From the NCBI GenBank assembly GCA_963764565.1, contig CAVXTD010000024.1, positions 1 through 64,000 on the forward strand: a stretch of DNA of 64,000 nt. The letters are read 5' to 3'. The DNA is from DATBLE01 sp963764565. Its GTDB lineage: Bacteria; Actinomycetota; Thermoleophilia; Gaiellales; Gaiellaceae. Below, piece after piece: positions 8,379-16,012 of the stretch. Each line of letters opens with the position of its first letter. Position 1 is the first letter of the stretch. The position numbers and the translations under genes were made by a program. The notes beneath the pieces are model-generated. The model did no database searches and was not told the origin of the DNA. It saw only the letters and a program-made list of their open reading frames with translations.

Positions 8379-9985
8379 TCCTCGAGCTCCACGACGATCG
8401 CGCCGCCGGCGACCCGGTCGCCCTCGGCGACGTGCAGCTTCGTGACGACGCCCTCGTAGGGCGAGACCAGCGGCGTCTCCATCTTCATCGCCTCGAGCAC
8501 GATGAGCGGCTGTCGAGGCCGCACGCGCTCGCCCTCGGCGACGAGGACGCGCAGCACCGTCCCCGGCATCGGCGCGGTGATTGCGCTCTGCTCGGCTCCC
8601 GGCCCGTGCCCATGGGCGGCGGCGGTCTCGTCCGGCGGCGAGTGGGGCGGGGGGCTCGGCAGGTTGAGGCGAAACGCGCCGCGCCAGGGGGGCGGCGCCG
8701 GCGGCCGGTGCTCGGAGAAGGGCGGATGCTCGACGAGGAAGGCGGTCGTCGTGTCGGCGGCCCGCACCGCCGGATGGGTGACGAGCCAGCGCAGGAACGG
8801 GAGGTTCGTGACGACGCCTTCGACGTCGGTCTGCGCGAGCCCGTCGGCCAGGCGGTCGAGCGCCTCGTCCCGGCTCCGGCCGTGCGCGATCAGCTTCGCG
8901 ATCATCGGGTCGTAGGAGAGGCCGATCTCGTCACCTTCCTCGACGCCGGCATCGACGCGGATGCCCTGCGGCAGCCGCAGCCGATCCAGCCGCCCCGTCC
9001 GCGGGAGGAACGTACGCGGATCCTCCGCGTAGAGGCGAACCTCGACGGCGTGACCCGAGAGTGCGGGCGGCTCCGGCAGGCTTCCGCCGTCGGCGAGGCG
9101 GATCTGCTCGGCGACGAGGTCGAGCCCGGTGACCGCCTCGGTGACCGGGTGCTCGACCTGGATGCGCCCGTTCAACTCGAGGAAGAAGAACTCTCGTTCG
9201 TCGACGACGAACTCGGCCGTCCCGGCGCTGCGGTAACCGATCACGCGCGCGAACTCGACCGCGGCCTCGCTCATCTGCGCGCGCAGCCGGTCGTCGAGAG
9301 CGGGGGAGGGAGACTCCTCGAGCACCTTCTGGTGGCGGCGCTGGATCGAGCACTCGCGCTCGCCGAGCGCAACCGCCGCTCCCTCGCCGTCGCCGAGGAG
9401 CTGGATCTCGACATGGCGCGGCCGCTCGAGGAACCGCTCGCAGAAGATCGTGCCGTCGCCGAACACCGCCTTGGCCTCGCGGCGCGCTGCCTCGAGTGCG
9501 TCCTCGAGCTCGTCGCGCCCACGGACGATTCGCATCCCGCGCCCGCCGCCACCTGCGGCCGCCTTGACGACGACCGGGAAGCCGATTTCGGCCGGGTCGC
9601 CTTCGTCCAGCACCGGAACGCCGGCCTCGCGTGCGGCGCGCTTCGCGGCCAGCTTGTCACCACCGGCGCGAAGGGCCTCGGGCGAGGGCCCGACGAAGAC
9701 GAGGCCGGCCGCCTCGACCGCCTCGGCGAAGTCGGCGTTCTCGGCGAGGAAGCCGTAGCCGGGGTGGATCGCGTCGGCGCCCACCCGCTTCGCGGCCCTG
9801 ATGTGCTCCTCCGAGTAGCGGTAGGAGGCGATCCCGACCGTCTCGCCGGCCGAGCGCGCATGCAGTGCCGTCGAGTCGTCGGGCGCAGCGACCGCGACCG
9901 TCGCGATCCCGAGCTCCCGGCAGGTGCGAAAGATCCGGACGGCGATCTCGCCGCGGTTGGCTACGAGGAGCTTCCGGATCCCCAT
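8375..9985 (-). CDS. Acyl-CoA carboxylase alpha subunit: biotin carboxylase plus biotin carrier domain
   Basis: 536 aa. The N-terminal biotin carboxylase (about 1-445) shows KLLVANRGEIAVRIFRTC, the ATP-grasp glycine loop AAAGGGGRGMR, GERECSIQRRHQKV and ELNGRIQVEHPVTE. A Pro-rich hinge leads to a BCCP domain whose biotinylated Lys sits in EAMKMETP (about 500-510). Typical methylcrotonyl-CoA carboxylase alpha subunits are 650-700 aa because of a BT domain; this protein is shorter, as in many actinobacterial acetyl/propionyl-CoA carboxylases. With the nearby carboxyltransferase and enoyl-CoA hydratase, a role in leucine or odd-chain degradation is likely. It overlaps the hydratase gene by 25 bases. 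Confidence 0.9.
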   Translation of the reverse strand: MGIRKLLVANRGEIAVRIFRTCRELGIATVAVAAPDDSTALHARSAGETVGIASYRYSEEHIRAAKRVGADAIHPGYGFLAENADFAEAVEAAGLVFVGPSPEALRAGGDKLAAKRAAREAGVPVLDEGDPAEIGFPVVVKAAAGGGGRGMRIVRGRDELEDALEAARREAKAVFGDGTIFCERFLERPRHVEIQLLGDGEGAAVALGERECSIQRRHQKVLEESPSPALDDRLRAQMSEAAVEFARVIGYRSAGTAEFVVDEREFFFLELNGRIQVEHPVTEAVTGLDLVAEQIRLADGGSLPEPPALSGHAVEVRLYAEDPRTFLPRTGRLDRLRLPQGIRVDAGVEEGDEIGLSYDPMIAKLIAHGRSRDEALDRLADGLAQTDVEGVVTNLPFLRWLVTHPAVRAADTTTAFLVEHPPFSEHRPPAPPPWRGAFRLNLPSPPPHSPPDETAAAHGHGPGAEQSAITAPMPGTVLRVLVAEGERVRPRQPLIVLEAMKMETPLVSPYEGVVTKLHVAEGDRVAGGAIVVELEE

Positions 9986-10737
9986 GCGGGCGGGCGCCTT
10001 TCGAGGAAGGCGCGGAGGCCTTCCTGGCCCTCGTCGCTCGTCCGGCGGGCAGCCGCGCGGGCGACCGCGTCGTCCTCGCCCGCGGGCTCGAGCACCAGGC
10101 GCTTCGCCTCGCGCACGGCGGTCGGGCCTCCGGCCAGGACGTCCGCGACCACGCGCTCGACCGCGCTTTCGAGGTCGGCGGCGATCTCGTCGACCAGCCC
10201 GATCCGCAAGGCGGTCTCGGCGTCGAAGCGCTCGCCGGTGAGGAAGTAGCGGCGAGCGGACGCCGGCCCGATCCGCGCGAGCACCCACGGCGAGATCACA
10301 GCAGGGATGATCCCGAGCCGTACCTCCGAGAAGCCGAAGACGGCGTCCTCGCCCGCGATCGCGATGTCGGCGCAGGCGGTCAGACCGGAACCGCCGCCGA
10401 GCGCGAAGCCCTGCACGCGGGCGACGACCGGCGCCGGGCAGCGGTCGATCGACTCGAGCATCCGGTAGAGCCGCCTTGAGTCCTCGACGTTCTGCTCGTA
10501 GGAGAGGTCGATCGAGGAGCGCTGCCACTCGACGTCGGCGCCGGCGCAGAAGCTCGGGCCGTCGCCGGCGAGGACGACCGCCCGCACGTCGCCGGCGCCC
10601 GCGAAGGCGTCCGTCAAATCTGCGATCAACTCGGCGTCGAACGCGTTCCGGCGGTCGGGCCGCGCGAGCGTGACGCGGAGGACGTCCCCGTCACGCTCGA
10701 CGCGGAGTCTCCGCTCCGGCACCGGCGAAGCCGGCAC
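9961..10737 (-). CDS. Enoyl-CoA hydratase/isomerase family protein
   Basis: 258 aa crotonase-fold enzyme. The CoA/oxyanion segments FCAGADVEWQ and ALGGGSGLTACADIAIAG are present, with GFSEVRLGIIPAV carrying the usual acidic residue. In a methylcrotonyl-CoA carboxylase cluster the expected activity is methylglutaconyl-CoA hydratase (LiuC), but general enoyl-CoA hydratase cannot be excluded. GTG start at 10737. Its end overlaps the carboxylase alpha subunit, so the two are translationally coupled. Confidence 0.88.
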   Translation of the reverse strand: MPASPVPERRLRVERDGDVLRVTLARPDRRNAFDAELIADLTDAFAGAGDVRAVVLAGDGPSFCAGADVEWQRSSIDLSYEQNVEDSRRLYRMLESIDRCPAPVVARVQGFALGGGSGLTACADIAIAGEDAVFGFSEVRLGIIPAVISPWVLARIGPASARRYFLTGERFDAETALRIGLVDEIAADLESAVERVVADVLAGGPTAVREAKRLVLEPAGEDDAVARAAARRTSDEGQEGLRAFLERRPPAWGSGSSS

Positions 10738-10780
10738 CTGCGCTATTTGGGGCCTCCGTCAAGCCTACGGCCCTGCGCGG

Positions 10781-10921
10781 TCATGCTCCGCTGAGCTTGG
10801 AGATCAGCGCCTTGACCTGGCGAAGGATCTCGGCCTCGTCGTGCCCGAAGTCGTCGAGGTAGGCGTGGAGAGCGTTCTGAATCAGGCGGATCTCTTCGTC
10901 CGTCAATTCGATCGTGTGCAT
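10781..10921 (-). CDS. Small conserved helical protein (46 aa)
   Basis: 46 aa reading MHTIELTDEEIRLIQNAL and ending LISKLSGA. It is rich in charged and hydrophobic residues in a helical pattern with no membrane segment. I recognise short proteins of this style from actinobacterial genomes but cannot name a function. A TAGAGT hexamer stands six bases before the ATG, the same leaderless arrangement as neighbouring genes, which supports it as real. It lies between the collagen-like gene and the hydratase, on the same strand as both. Confidence 0.65.
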   Translation of the reverse strand: MHTIELTDEEIRLIQNALHAYLDDFGHDEAEILRQVKALISKLSGA

Positions 10922-10927
10922 GGGGGA

Positions 10928-10933
10928 ACTCTA
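10928..10933 (-). promoter_or_regulatory. -10 element (TAGAGT) of the 46-aa protein gene
   Basis: TAGAGT on the minus strand, six bases before the ATG at 10921. Confidence 0.45.
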
Positions 10934-10957
10934 CGGCTCGGCGCCGCCGGTGTGGTC

Positions 10958-10982
10958 GGGGCCTGCCGTGGCGGCAGGCCCC
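10958..10982 (-). terminator. Hairpin terminator after collagen-like gene
   Basis: Perfect 10-bp inverted repeat (GGGGCCTGCC / GGCAGGCCCC) with a five-base loop, eleven bases beyond the stop of the collagen-like gene. No T run follows, as is common in high-GC actinobacteria. Confidence 0.6.
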
Positions 10983-10992
10983 GATTGCTCGA

Positions 10993-11593
10993 TCAGCAGA
11001 AGACGGCCACGAAGAAGCTTTCGTCCGTCGCCGCTCCGGCGCTATTCCTGGTTCCCACGAATACCCCGGCGGGGATCGCACTCCGCTGCGCGGCCGTGAT
11101 CATGCCCGTGAAGGTACTGGTGGTCGGCCCACCGAGCGTCGCCAGGTAGACGCAGCCGGTCACGTCCTGGTTGAAGACCACCTGGTAGTTGCCGGTTGAG
11201 ATCTTGAGAGCGGACGCCGCCCCCTTGTTGCGCACGAGCGTGCCGTTGGAGTCGACCGACGCCCACAGAGCCGTGGCCGCGTCGCCCTGCCGGTCCTGCC
11301 GGGCCTGCCGAGCCGGCCGGTCCTGCCGGTCCTGCCGGTCCTGCCGGTCCTGCCGGGCCTTCCGCGCCGGCCGGTCCGGACGGGATCTGGCCCCGCTTGA
11401 AGTCGGCTGAGAGCAGCGAGCCGTTCTTGACCTTCGACGACACGACCGAGTTGTTCTTGAGCTGGGCTGAGCCGACGCTGTTTCTCGGAAGCTTGGTCGC
11501 CGCGTAGCCTGTTCCGCCGAGCGCGACGGCCAGGGCGAGGCAGGCAATCACCAGTGCGGGCGAGGGCCGCTTGCGAATAAGACGTCTCATCAT
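10993..11593 (-). CDS. Exported collagen-like protein, frame break in the Gly-X-Y repeat
   Basis: Reconstructed as about 200 aa. A signal/anchor segment (ALVIACLALAVALGGTGYAA) is followed by KLPRNSVGSAQLKNNSVVSS, then LLSADFKRGQIP and a Gly-Pro-Ala collagen repeat. The leader plus 'KNNSV..KVKNGSL' pattern is characteristic of Thermoleophilia surface proteins. Near 11290, within the repeat, the frame breaks. The other frame continues with DAATALWASVDSNGTLVRN and a C-terminal globular domain ending FFVAVFC. The low-complexity GC repeat is prone both to real slippage and to assembly error. Function is probably cell-surface or spore-surface structural (inferred). AAGGAGG directly precedes the ATG. 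Confidence 0.8.
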
Positions 11594-11635
11594 CCTCCTT
11601 CGTTGAACCCCGGGTACGGGATCGTAGCGGCCATC

Positions 11636-11989
11636 CTAGAACGGTCCGCGCGCCTCGTAGCTCCCCGCCGTGCGCCGACCGCAAGCAGCGTCATCCCGTC
11701 CGGCCCGGCGACGGGCAGCGGGTCGTCTCCGGGTCGAATCGGAGGAACGTCCCGCACGGACGGGGATCTCCTCGCCGTCGATCCGGTAGACGCCCGAGCC
11801 GCGTAGGACGACGGCCACCTCCTCCTGGCCGGAGTCGGCCTCGTCGTGCTCGCGGCCCACGGCGTTCGGCGACAGCTCGAACCAGTTGATCCCAAACGCC
11901 TCCACGCCGAGCTTGCGGCGCACGAAACGAACCGCGCCGCCGGGCCCGGCCGGCTCGACCTCGTCGACGTGGACGATCGAGTAGCCCAT
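11636..11989 (-). CDS. Cupin-domain protein, three apparent one-base losses
   Basis: About 118 aa when repaired. The start MGYSIVHVDEVEPAG and the central FELSPNAVGREHDEADSGQE and VLRGSGVYRIDGEEIPVRAG give a small cupin barrel. After that the frame changes three times: TFLRFDPETTRCP, then VAGPDGMTLLAVGARRG, then SYEARGPF and stop. Each switch is explained by one missing base in a G or C run (near 11744, 11717 and 11664), so I read it as one intact gene with sequence errors. The ATG overlaps the carboxyltransferase stop by one base (TGATG). A sugar or acid isomerase/regulatory role is possible; substrate unknown. Confidence 0.72.
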   Translation of the reverse strand: MGYSIVHVDEVEPAGPGGAVRFVRRKLGVEAFGINWFELSPNAVGREHDEADSGQEEVAVVLRGSGVYRIDGEEIPVRAGRSSDSTRRRPAARRRAGRDDAACGRRTAGSYEARGPF

Positions 11990-13548
11990 CACATCCGAAA
12001 GACGCCGAAGGTCGTCTCCGGGATCGGCGCGTTCAGCGCCGCGGAGATCCCGAGGGCGAGTACCCGCCGCGTGTCGAGCGGGTCGATGATCCCGTCGTCC
12101 CAGAGCCGCGCGGTCGAGTAGTACGGGCTCCCTTCGGCCTCGTACTTCGCAGTGACCTCGTCGGGATCGGCGTCGCCGACCATGGTCAGGACGGTCGCCG
12201 CCTGCTCGCCGCCCATCACCGAGATCCGGGCGTTCGGCCACATCCACAGCTGCCGCGGCTCATAGGCCCGTCCGCACATCCCGTAGTTGCCCGCTCCGAA
12301 CGAACCGCCGATCACGACCGTGAACTTCGGCACCTCGGCGCACGCGACCGCCATCACGAGCTTGGCGCCGTCGCGCGCGATGCCGCCGGCCTCGTACTCC
12401 TTGCCGACCATGAACCCGGTGATGTTCTGGAGGAAGACGAGCGGGACGCGCCGCTTGCAGGCGAGCTCGATGAAGTGCGCGCCCTTCTGGGACGACTCCG
12501 CGAACAGCACACCGTTGTTTGCGAGGACGCCCACCGGCATTCCTTCGATCCGCGCGAAGCCGCAGACGAGCGTGTCGCCGTAGAGCGCCTTGAACTCATG
12601 GAGGCGGCTGCCGTCTACGAGCCTGGCGACGATCTCGCGGACGTCGACCTGCTCTCGGAAGCTCTCCGGGATCAGGCCGTAGAGGTCGGCCGGGTCGACG
12701 GCCGGCTCCTCGGGCGTGGTCACCTCCCAGGGCGCAGCCGGCGTCGTGCTGTGGAGGTTGCGGACGATCGAGCGGGCGATCGCAAGCGCGTGCTCGTCGC
12801 TCGTCGCGTAGTGGTCGGCCACGCCGGACTGCCGCGTGTGCACATCGGCCCCGCCGAGCTCCTCCGGAGTCACGTCCTGACCCGTGGCCGCCTTCACGAG
12901 CGGGGGCCCGCCGATGAAGATCGTGCCCGTGCCGCGGACGATCACCGTCTCGTCGCTCATCGCCGGCACGTAGGCGCCGCCGGCGGTGCACGATCCCATC
13001 ACGACCGCGATCTGCGGGATCCCGAGCGCCGACATCCGCGCCTGGTTGAAGAAGATCCGGCCGAAGTGGTCGCGGTCGGGAAAGACCTCCGCCTGGAGAG
13101 GAAGGAAGGCGCCGCCCGAGTCGACGAGATACACGCACGGAAGCCGGTTCTGAAGCGCGATCTCCTGGGCGCGCAGGTGCTTCTTCACCGTCAGCGGGAA
13201 GTACGTGCCGCCCTTGACCGTGGCGTCGTTGGCGACGATCACGCACCGGTGCCCTTCGACGACGCCGATCCCGGTGACGATCCCCGCAGACGGCGCCTGG
13301 TCGTCGTAGAGGCCCCAGGCTGCAAGGGCGGAAAGCTCGAGGAACGCGCTGCTCGGATCGACCAGCAGGTCGATGCGCTCGCGCGCGGTCAGCTTCCCGC
13401 GCGAGCGGTGGCGCTCGACCGACTGCTCGCCTCCTCCCGCCGAGACCCGGGCAGTTCGCTCTCGCAACTCTGCGACGAGCCCGGTCATCGCCTCCCGGCG
13501 GCGGGCGAAGAGGTCGCTGTCGCGCTCGACCTGCGAGGTCAGCAGCAT
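11989..13548 (-). CDS. Acyl-CoA carboxylase beta subunit (carboxyltransferase), methylcrotonyl-CoA carboxylase-like
   Basis: 519 aa biotin-dependent carboxyltransferase. RGKLTARERIDLLVDPSSAF, VDSGGAFLPLQAEVFPDRDH, GSCTAGGAYVPAMSDE, IFIGGPPLVKAATG and ITGFMVGKEYEAGGI match the methylcrotonyl-CoA carboxylase beta group closely (GGAFLPLQ.EVFPD), rather than propionyl-CoA carboxylase. It would transfer CO2 from biotin to methylcrotonyl-CoA in leucine breakdown. The start at ATG 13548 is preferred over upstream in-frame codons because of a TAGGCT element eight bases before it. It heads the leftward cluster shared with the cupin and, further on, the alpha subunit. Confidence 0.9.
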   Translation of the reverse strand: MLLTSQVERDSDLFARRREAMTGLVAELRERTARVSAGGGEQSVERHRSRGKLTARERIDLLVDPSSAFLELSALAAWGLYDDQAPSAGIVTGIGVVEGHRCVIVANDATVKGGTYFPLTVKKHLRAQEIALQNRLPCVYLVDSGGAFLPLQAEVFPDRDHFGRIFFNQARMSALGIPQIAVVMGSCTAGGAYVPAMSDETVIVRGTGTIFIGGPPLVKAATGQDVTPEELGGADVHTRQSGVADHYATSDEHALAIARSIVRNLHSTTPAAPWEVTTPEEPAVDPADLYGLIPESFREQVDVREIVARLVDGSRLHEFKALYGDTLVCGFARIEGMPVGVLANNGVLFAESSQKGAHFIELACKRRVPLVFLQNITGFMVGKEYEAGGIARDGAKLVMAVACAEVPKFTVVIGGSFGAGNYGMCGRAYEPRQLWMWPNARISVMGGEQAATVLTMVGDADPDEVTAKYEAEGSPYYSTARLWDDGIIDPLDTRRVLALGISAALNAPIPETTFGVFRM

Positions 13549-13556
13549 CGGGCCGG

Positions 13557-13562
13557 AGCCTA
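13557..13562 (-). promoter_or_regulatory. -10 element (TAGGCT) of the carboxyltransferase gene
   Basis: TAGGCT on the minus strand with an eight-base gap to the ATG at 13548. Confidence 0.45.
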
Positions 13563-13614
13563 CCGATCGGGCAGGCGGCTCAAGCCTCGACCGGGTTTCT
13601 GCCGATAGAAAAGC

Positions 13615-13692
13615 GCCGGTGCGGCCTGCTGGGAGAGGCAGAAAGCAGTACCGCACCGGCTAACTACGTCCGCACACCGGCAAGCCGGTGCG
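13615..13692. other. Structured intergenic element of unknown type
   Basis: Within the 231-bp divergent spacer between the carboxyltransferase and adenine deaminase genes. A perfect 10-bp stem (GCCGGTGCGG at 13615 with CCGCACCGGC at 13651) encloses a second stem (CTGCT at 13626 with AGCAG at 13644) capped by an A/G-rich loop. A linker TAACTACGTC then leads to a second hairpin (ACCGG at 13676 with CCGGT at 13685). I could not match it to a known riboswitch consensus. It could be an RNA on either strand, a protein-binding site, or a bidirectional terminator. Confidence 0.4.
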
Positions 13693-13765
13693 TCCTCGCG
13701 GCCGTAGCCCGGCTAGCGTAACGCCCGCGGAAGACGGTGTCACCGTCGATTTCTCCACGGGCGCG

Positions 13766-13771
13766 TAGCAT
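13766..13771 (+). promoter_or_regulatory. -10 element (TAGCAT) of ade
   Basis: TAGCAT eight bases before the ATG at 13780; no Shine-Dalgarno sequence. If used, the transcript starts at or next to the ATG and does not contain the structured element upstream. Confidence 0.45.
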
Positions 13772-13779
13772 CAAGCGTC

Positions 13780-15543
13780 ATGCCCCGCCGCCCGTTGTCC
13801 GAGGTGACGCGCGAGCTCACCGCCGTCTGCATGGGGCGAACGCCGGCGGATCTCGTCATCCGTGGCGGCCGGCTCGTCAACGTGCACACCCGCGAGGTGC
13901 TCGACGACGTCGACGTCGCCGTCTCCGAGGGCAGGGTGGCGATGTTCGGCGACGTCTCGCACACGCTCGGCCCGGAGACGGAGATCATCGACGCCGGGGG
14001 CGCGTACCTCGTCCCGGGCCTGATCGACACGCACCTGCACGTCGAATCGGTAATGGTCACGGTGACGCGCTTTGCCGAGGCGGTGCTGCCGCACGGGACG
14101 ACCGCCGCGTTCATCGACAACCACGAGATGGCGAACGTCTTCGGCCTCGAGGGGATGCGCTGGATGCTCGATGAGGGTCGAGACCTGCCGCTGAAGGTGT
14201 ACCTCGCGGTCCCATCCTGCGTGCCTGCTCTGCCGGGCTTCGAGGACTCGGGCGCCGTGCTCGGGCCGGACGAGATCCGCGAAGCGCTCCGGTGGGACGG
14301 CGTGGCCGGACTCGGCGAGATGATGAACATGCCGGGAGTGATCGAGGGCGACGAGCGCGTGCACGCCGCGATTGCCGCGACACTCGAGCTCGGGAAGCCC
14401 GTCACCGGGCATTGGAGCCTCGGGGGATGGAACGACCATCGCCTCCAGGCCTACGTCGCCGCCGGAATCGACTCGTGTCACGAGACGACGTCGCGCGAGG
14501 ATGCTCTCGCCAAGCTCCGTGCCGGCGTCTGGGTCCAGTTCCGCGAAGGCTCGACGTTCCGCGACGTTGCGGCGCTCGCGCCCGTGCTCGCCGAGGACGG
14601 CATCGATCCGCGCCACTGCCTGCTCGTCACCGACGACGTCCTCCCGGACACGATCGTCGCCGACGGGCACATGGACCGCGTCGTCCGCCGCGCGATCGAG
14701 GAAGGAATCGACCCGCTGGTCGCCATCCAGATGGCCACCCTGAACGGAGCGGAGTACTTCAACCTGCGCCACGAGCTCGGCTCGATCGCCCCGGGCAGGC
14801 TCGCCGACATCCTGCTCGTCGAGGACCTCCGCGACTTCCGCCCGCACCGGGTCCTTGCCGACGGTCGCGACTTGGCGGAGCTGCCGCCGTATGCCTATCC
14901 ACCGGAGGCGTACGCGTCGGTCAGGCTGGGGCGGCCGCTGGTCGCGGCCGACCTCCGCGTCCACGCGACCGGCGAGCGGGCGTGGATCCGTGCGATCGGC
15001 GTCGCCTCCGAGAGCGTCAGGACGGGCAACATCCTGCTCGAGCTGCCGGTCTCAGACGGCGAGGTGCGCGCCTCGGTCGAGCATGACGTTGCGAAGGTGG
15101 CGAGCATCGAGCGGCACGGTGGCCCCGGCACGGTCGGCCTCGGCTTCGTCACCGGCCTCGGGCTCAAACGCGGTGCCGTTGCCAGCACGGTCGCGCACGA
15201 CAACCACAACCTGCTGGTCGCCGGGATGACCGACGCGGACATGATCTTCGCCGTGGAACGACTTGTCGCGGCCGGCGGGGGGATGATCGCGGTCGCAGCC
15301 GGCGAGGTGCTCGCCCTGGTCGAGCTGCCGATCGCCGGCCTGATCTCCGATCGGCCGGTGGCCGAGCTGGCCGAGCGGACGCTCGCGCTCGAGGATGCCT
15401 ATCGCAGCCTGGGCTCGCCGGTCGACAATCCGGCGATGATCTTCTCGTTCCTGTCGCTCGGCGTGATTCCAGCACTGCGGCTGACGAACCGCGGGCTCGT
15501 CGACGGGGTGACGTTCGAGCTCGTCTCGCCGCTCGTCGGTTGA
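13780..15543 (+). CDS. ade: Adenine deaminase
   Basis: 587 aa amidohydrolase that deaminates adenine to hypoxanthine in purine salvage. LVIRGGRLVNVHTREV, the metal-binding PGLIDTHLHVES, the NHEMANVFG segment and the C-terminal TVAHDNHNLLVAGMTDADM are characteristic of Ade and separate it from other amidohydrolases. The length matches the family. It is monocistronic: the leftward gene is divergent and the next gene on the right is convergent, its stop three bases from this one. Start chosen at the ATG with the adjacent TAGCAT. Confidence 0.93.
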   Translation: MPRRPLSEVTRELTAVCMGRTPADLVIRGGRLVNVHTREVLDDVDVAVSEGRVAMFGDVSHTLGPETEIIDAGGAYLVPGLIDTHLHVESVMVTVTRFAEAVLPHGTTAAFIDNHEMANVFGLEGMRWMLDEGRDLPLKVYLAVPSCVPALPGFEDSGAVLGPDEIREALRWDGVAGLGEMMNMPGVIEGDERVHAAIAATLELGKPVTGHWSLGGWNDHRLQAYVAAGIDSCHETTSREDALAKLRAGVWVQFREGSTFRDVAALAPVLAEDGIDPRHCLLVTDDVLPDTIVADGHMDRVVRRAIEEGIDPLVAIQMATLNGAEYFNLRHELGSIAPGRLADILLVEDLRDFRPHRVLADGRDLAELPPYAYPPEAYASVRLGRPLVAADLRVHATGERAWIRAIGVASESVRTGNILLELPVSDGEVRASVEHDVAKVASIERHGGPGTVGLGFVTGLGLKRGAVASTVAHDNHNLLVAGMTDADMIFAVERLVAAGGGMIAVAAGEVLALVELPIAGLISDRPVAELAERTLALEDAYRSLGSPVDNPAMIFSFLSLGVIPALRLTNRGLVDGVTFELVSPLVG

Positions 15544-15546
15544 CGA

Positions 15547-15966
15547 TCAGCGGGAGCGGCGCTTCTGCTGCGCGCTCGGCATGCGGCCCTTCTGCATCCG
15601 TTCCATCGCGCGACGCTCGGCCCGGTTGCTGGGCGCCTGGAATGCGCCCTGCTGCCCGGCGGCCTCCATCCAGGCCTTGCGCTCGTCGGCGCTCAGCGTG
15701 CTGAGCGCCTGCTGCGCTCGCACCGGATCCTTGTCGGCTCCGGCCCGCTTCAGCTTCTTCATCGCCCCTGCGAGCTCCGGGTTGTAGCGCTCGATTGCGG
15801 CGTTGGAGGCCTTCTCGATCAGGCGCTTCAGCAGCGGCACCTTCGACATCCAGGCGATCACGGGCCGCAGATAGCGGCCGCCGCGGATGCGGGAGAGCAG
15901 CGTCAGCGTGCCGAGCAGCACGACGAGGCCGCCGAGTACGAAGACGGGGATCAGGTAGACGAGCAT
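15547..15966 (-). CDS. Small membrane-anchored hypothetical protein
   Basis: 139 aa. One N-terminal transmembrane segment (LIPVFVLGGLVVLLGTLTLL) is followed by a basic, helical cytoplasmic region, with a C-terminal tail rich in Arg, Lys and Gln (QKGRMPSAQQKRRSR). I do not recognise a family with a known function. A TACGAT hexamer lies ten bases before the ATG. It is convergent with ade and divergent from the FAD oxidoreductase gene. Confidence 0.7.
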   Translation of the reverse strand: MLVYLIPVFVLGGLVVLLGTLTLLSRIRGGRYLRPVIAWMSKVPLLKRLIEKASNAAIERYNPELAGAMKKLKRAGADKDPVRAQQALSTLSADERKAWMEAAGQQGAFQAPSNRAERRAMERMQKGRMPSAQQKRRSR

Positions 15967-16012
15967 CGCGGTAGGGATCGTATCGGGCGCGCGCGTCCGG
16001 CAAGCTGCCGAT

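Noticed and set aside
11283..11380. Short tandem repeat that could suggest a minisatellite or CRISPR
   Set aside because: It is the Gly-Pro-Ala collagen repeat of a coding region, with 9-base units and no unique spacers.
13640..13675. Resemblance of AGAAAGCAG..CACCGGCTAACTACGT to the 16S rRNA 530-loop region
   Set aside because: Similarity is limited to about 25 bases and the flanks do not continue as 16S rRNA; treated as coincidence.
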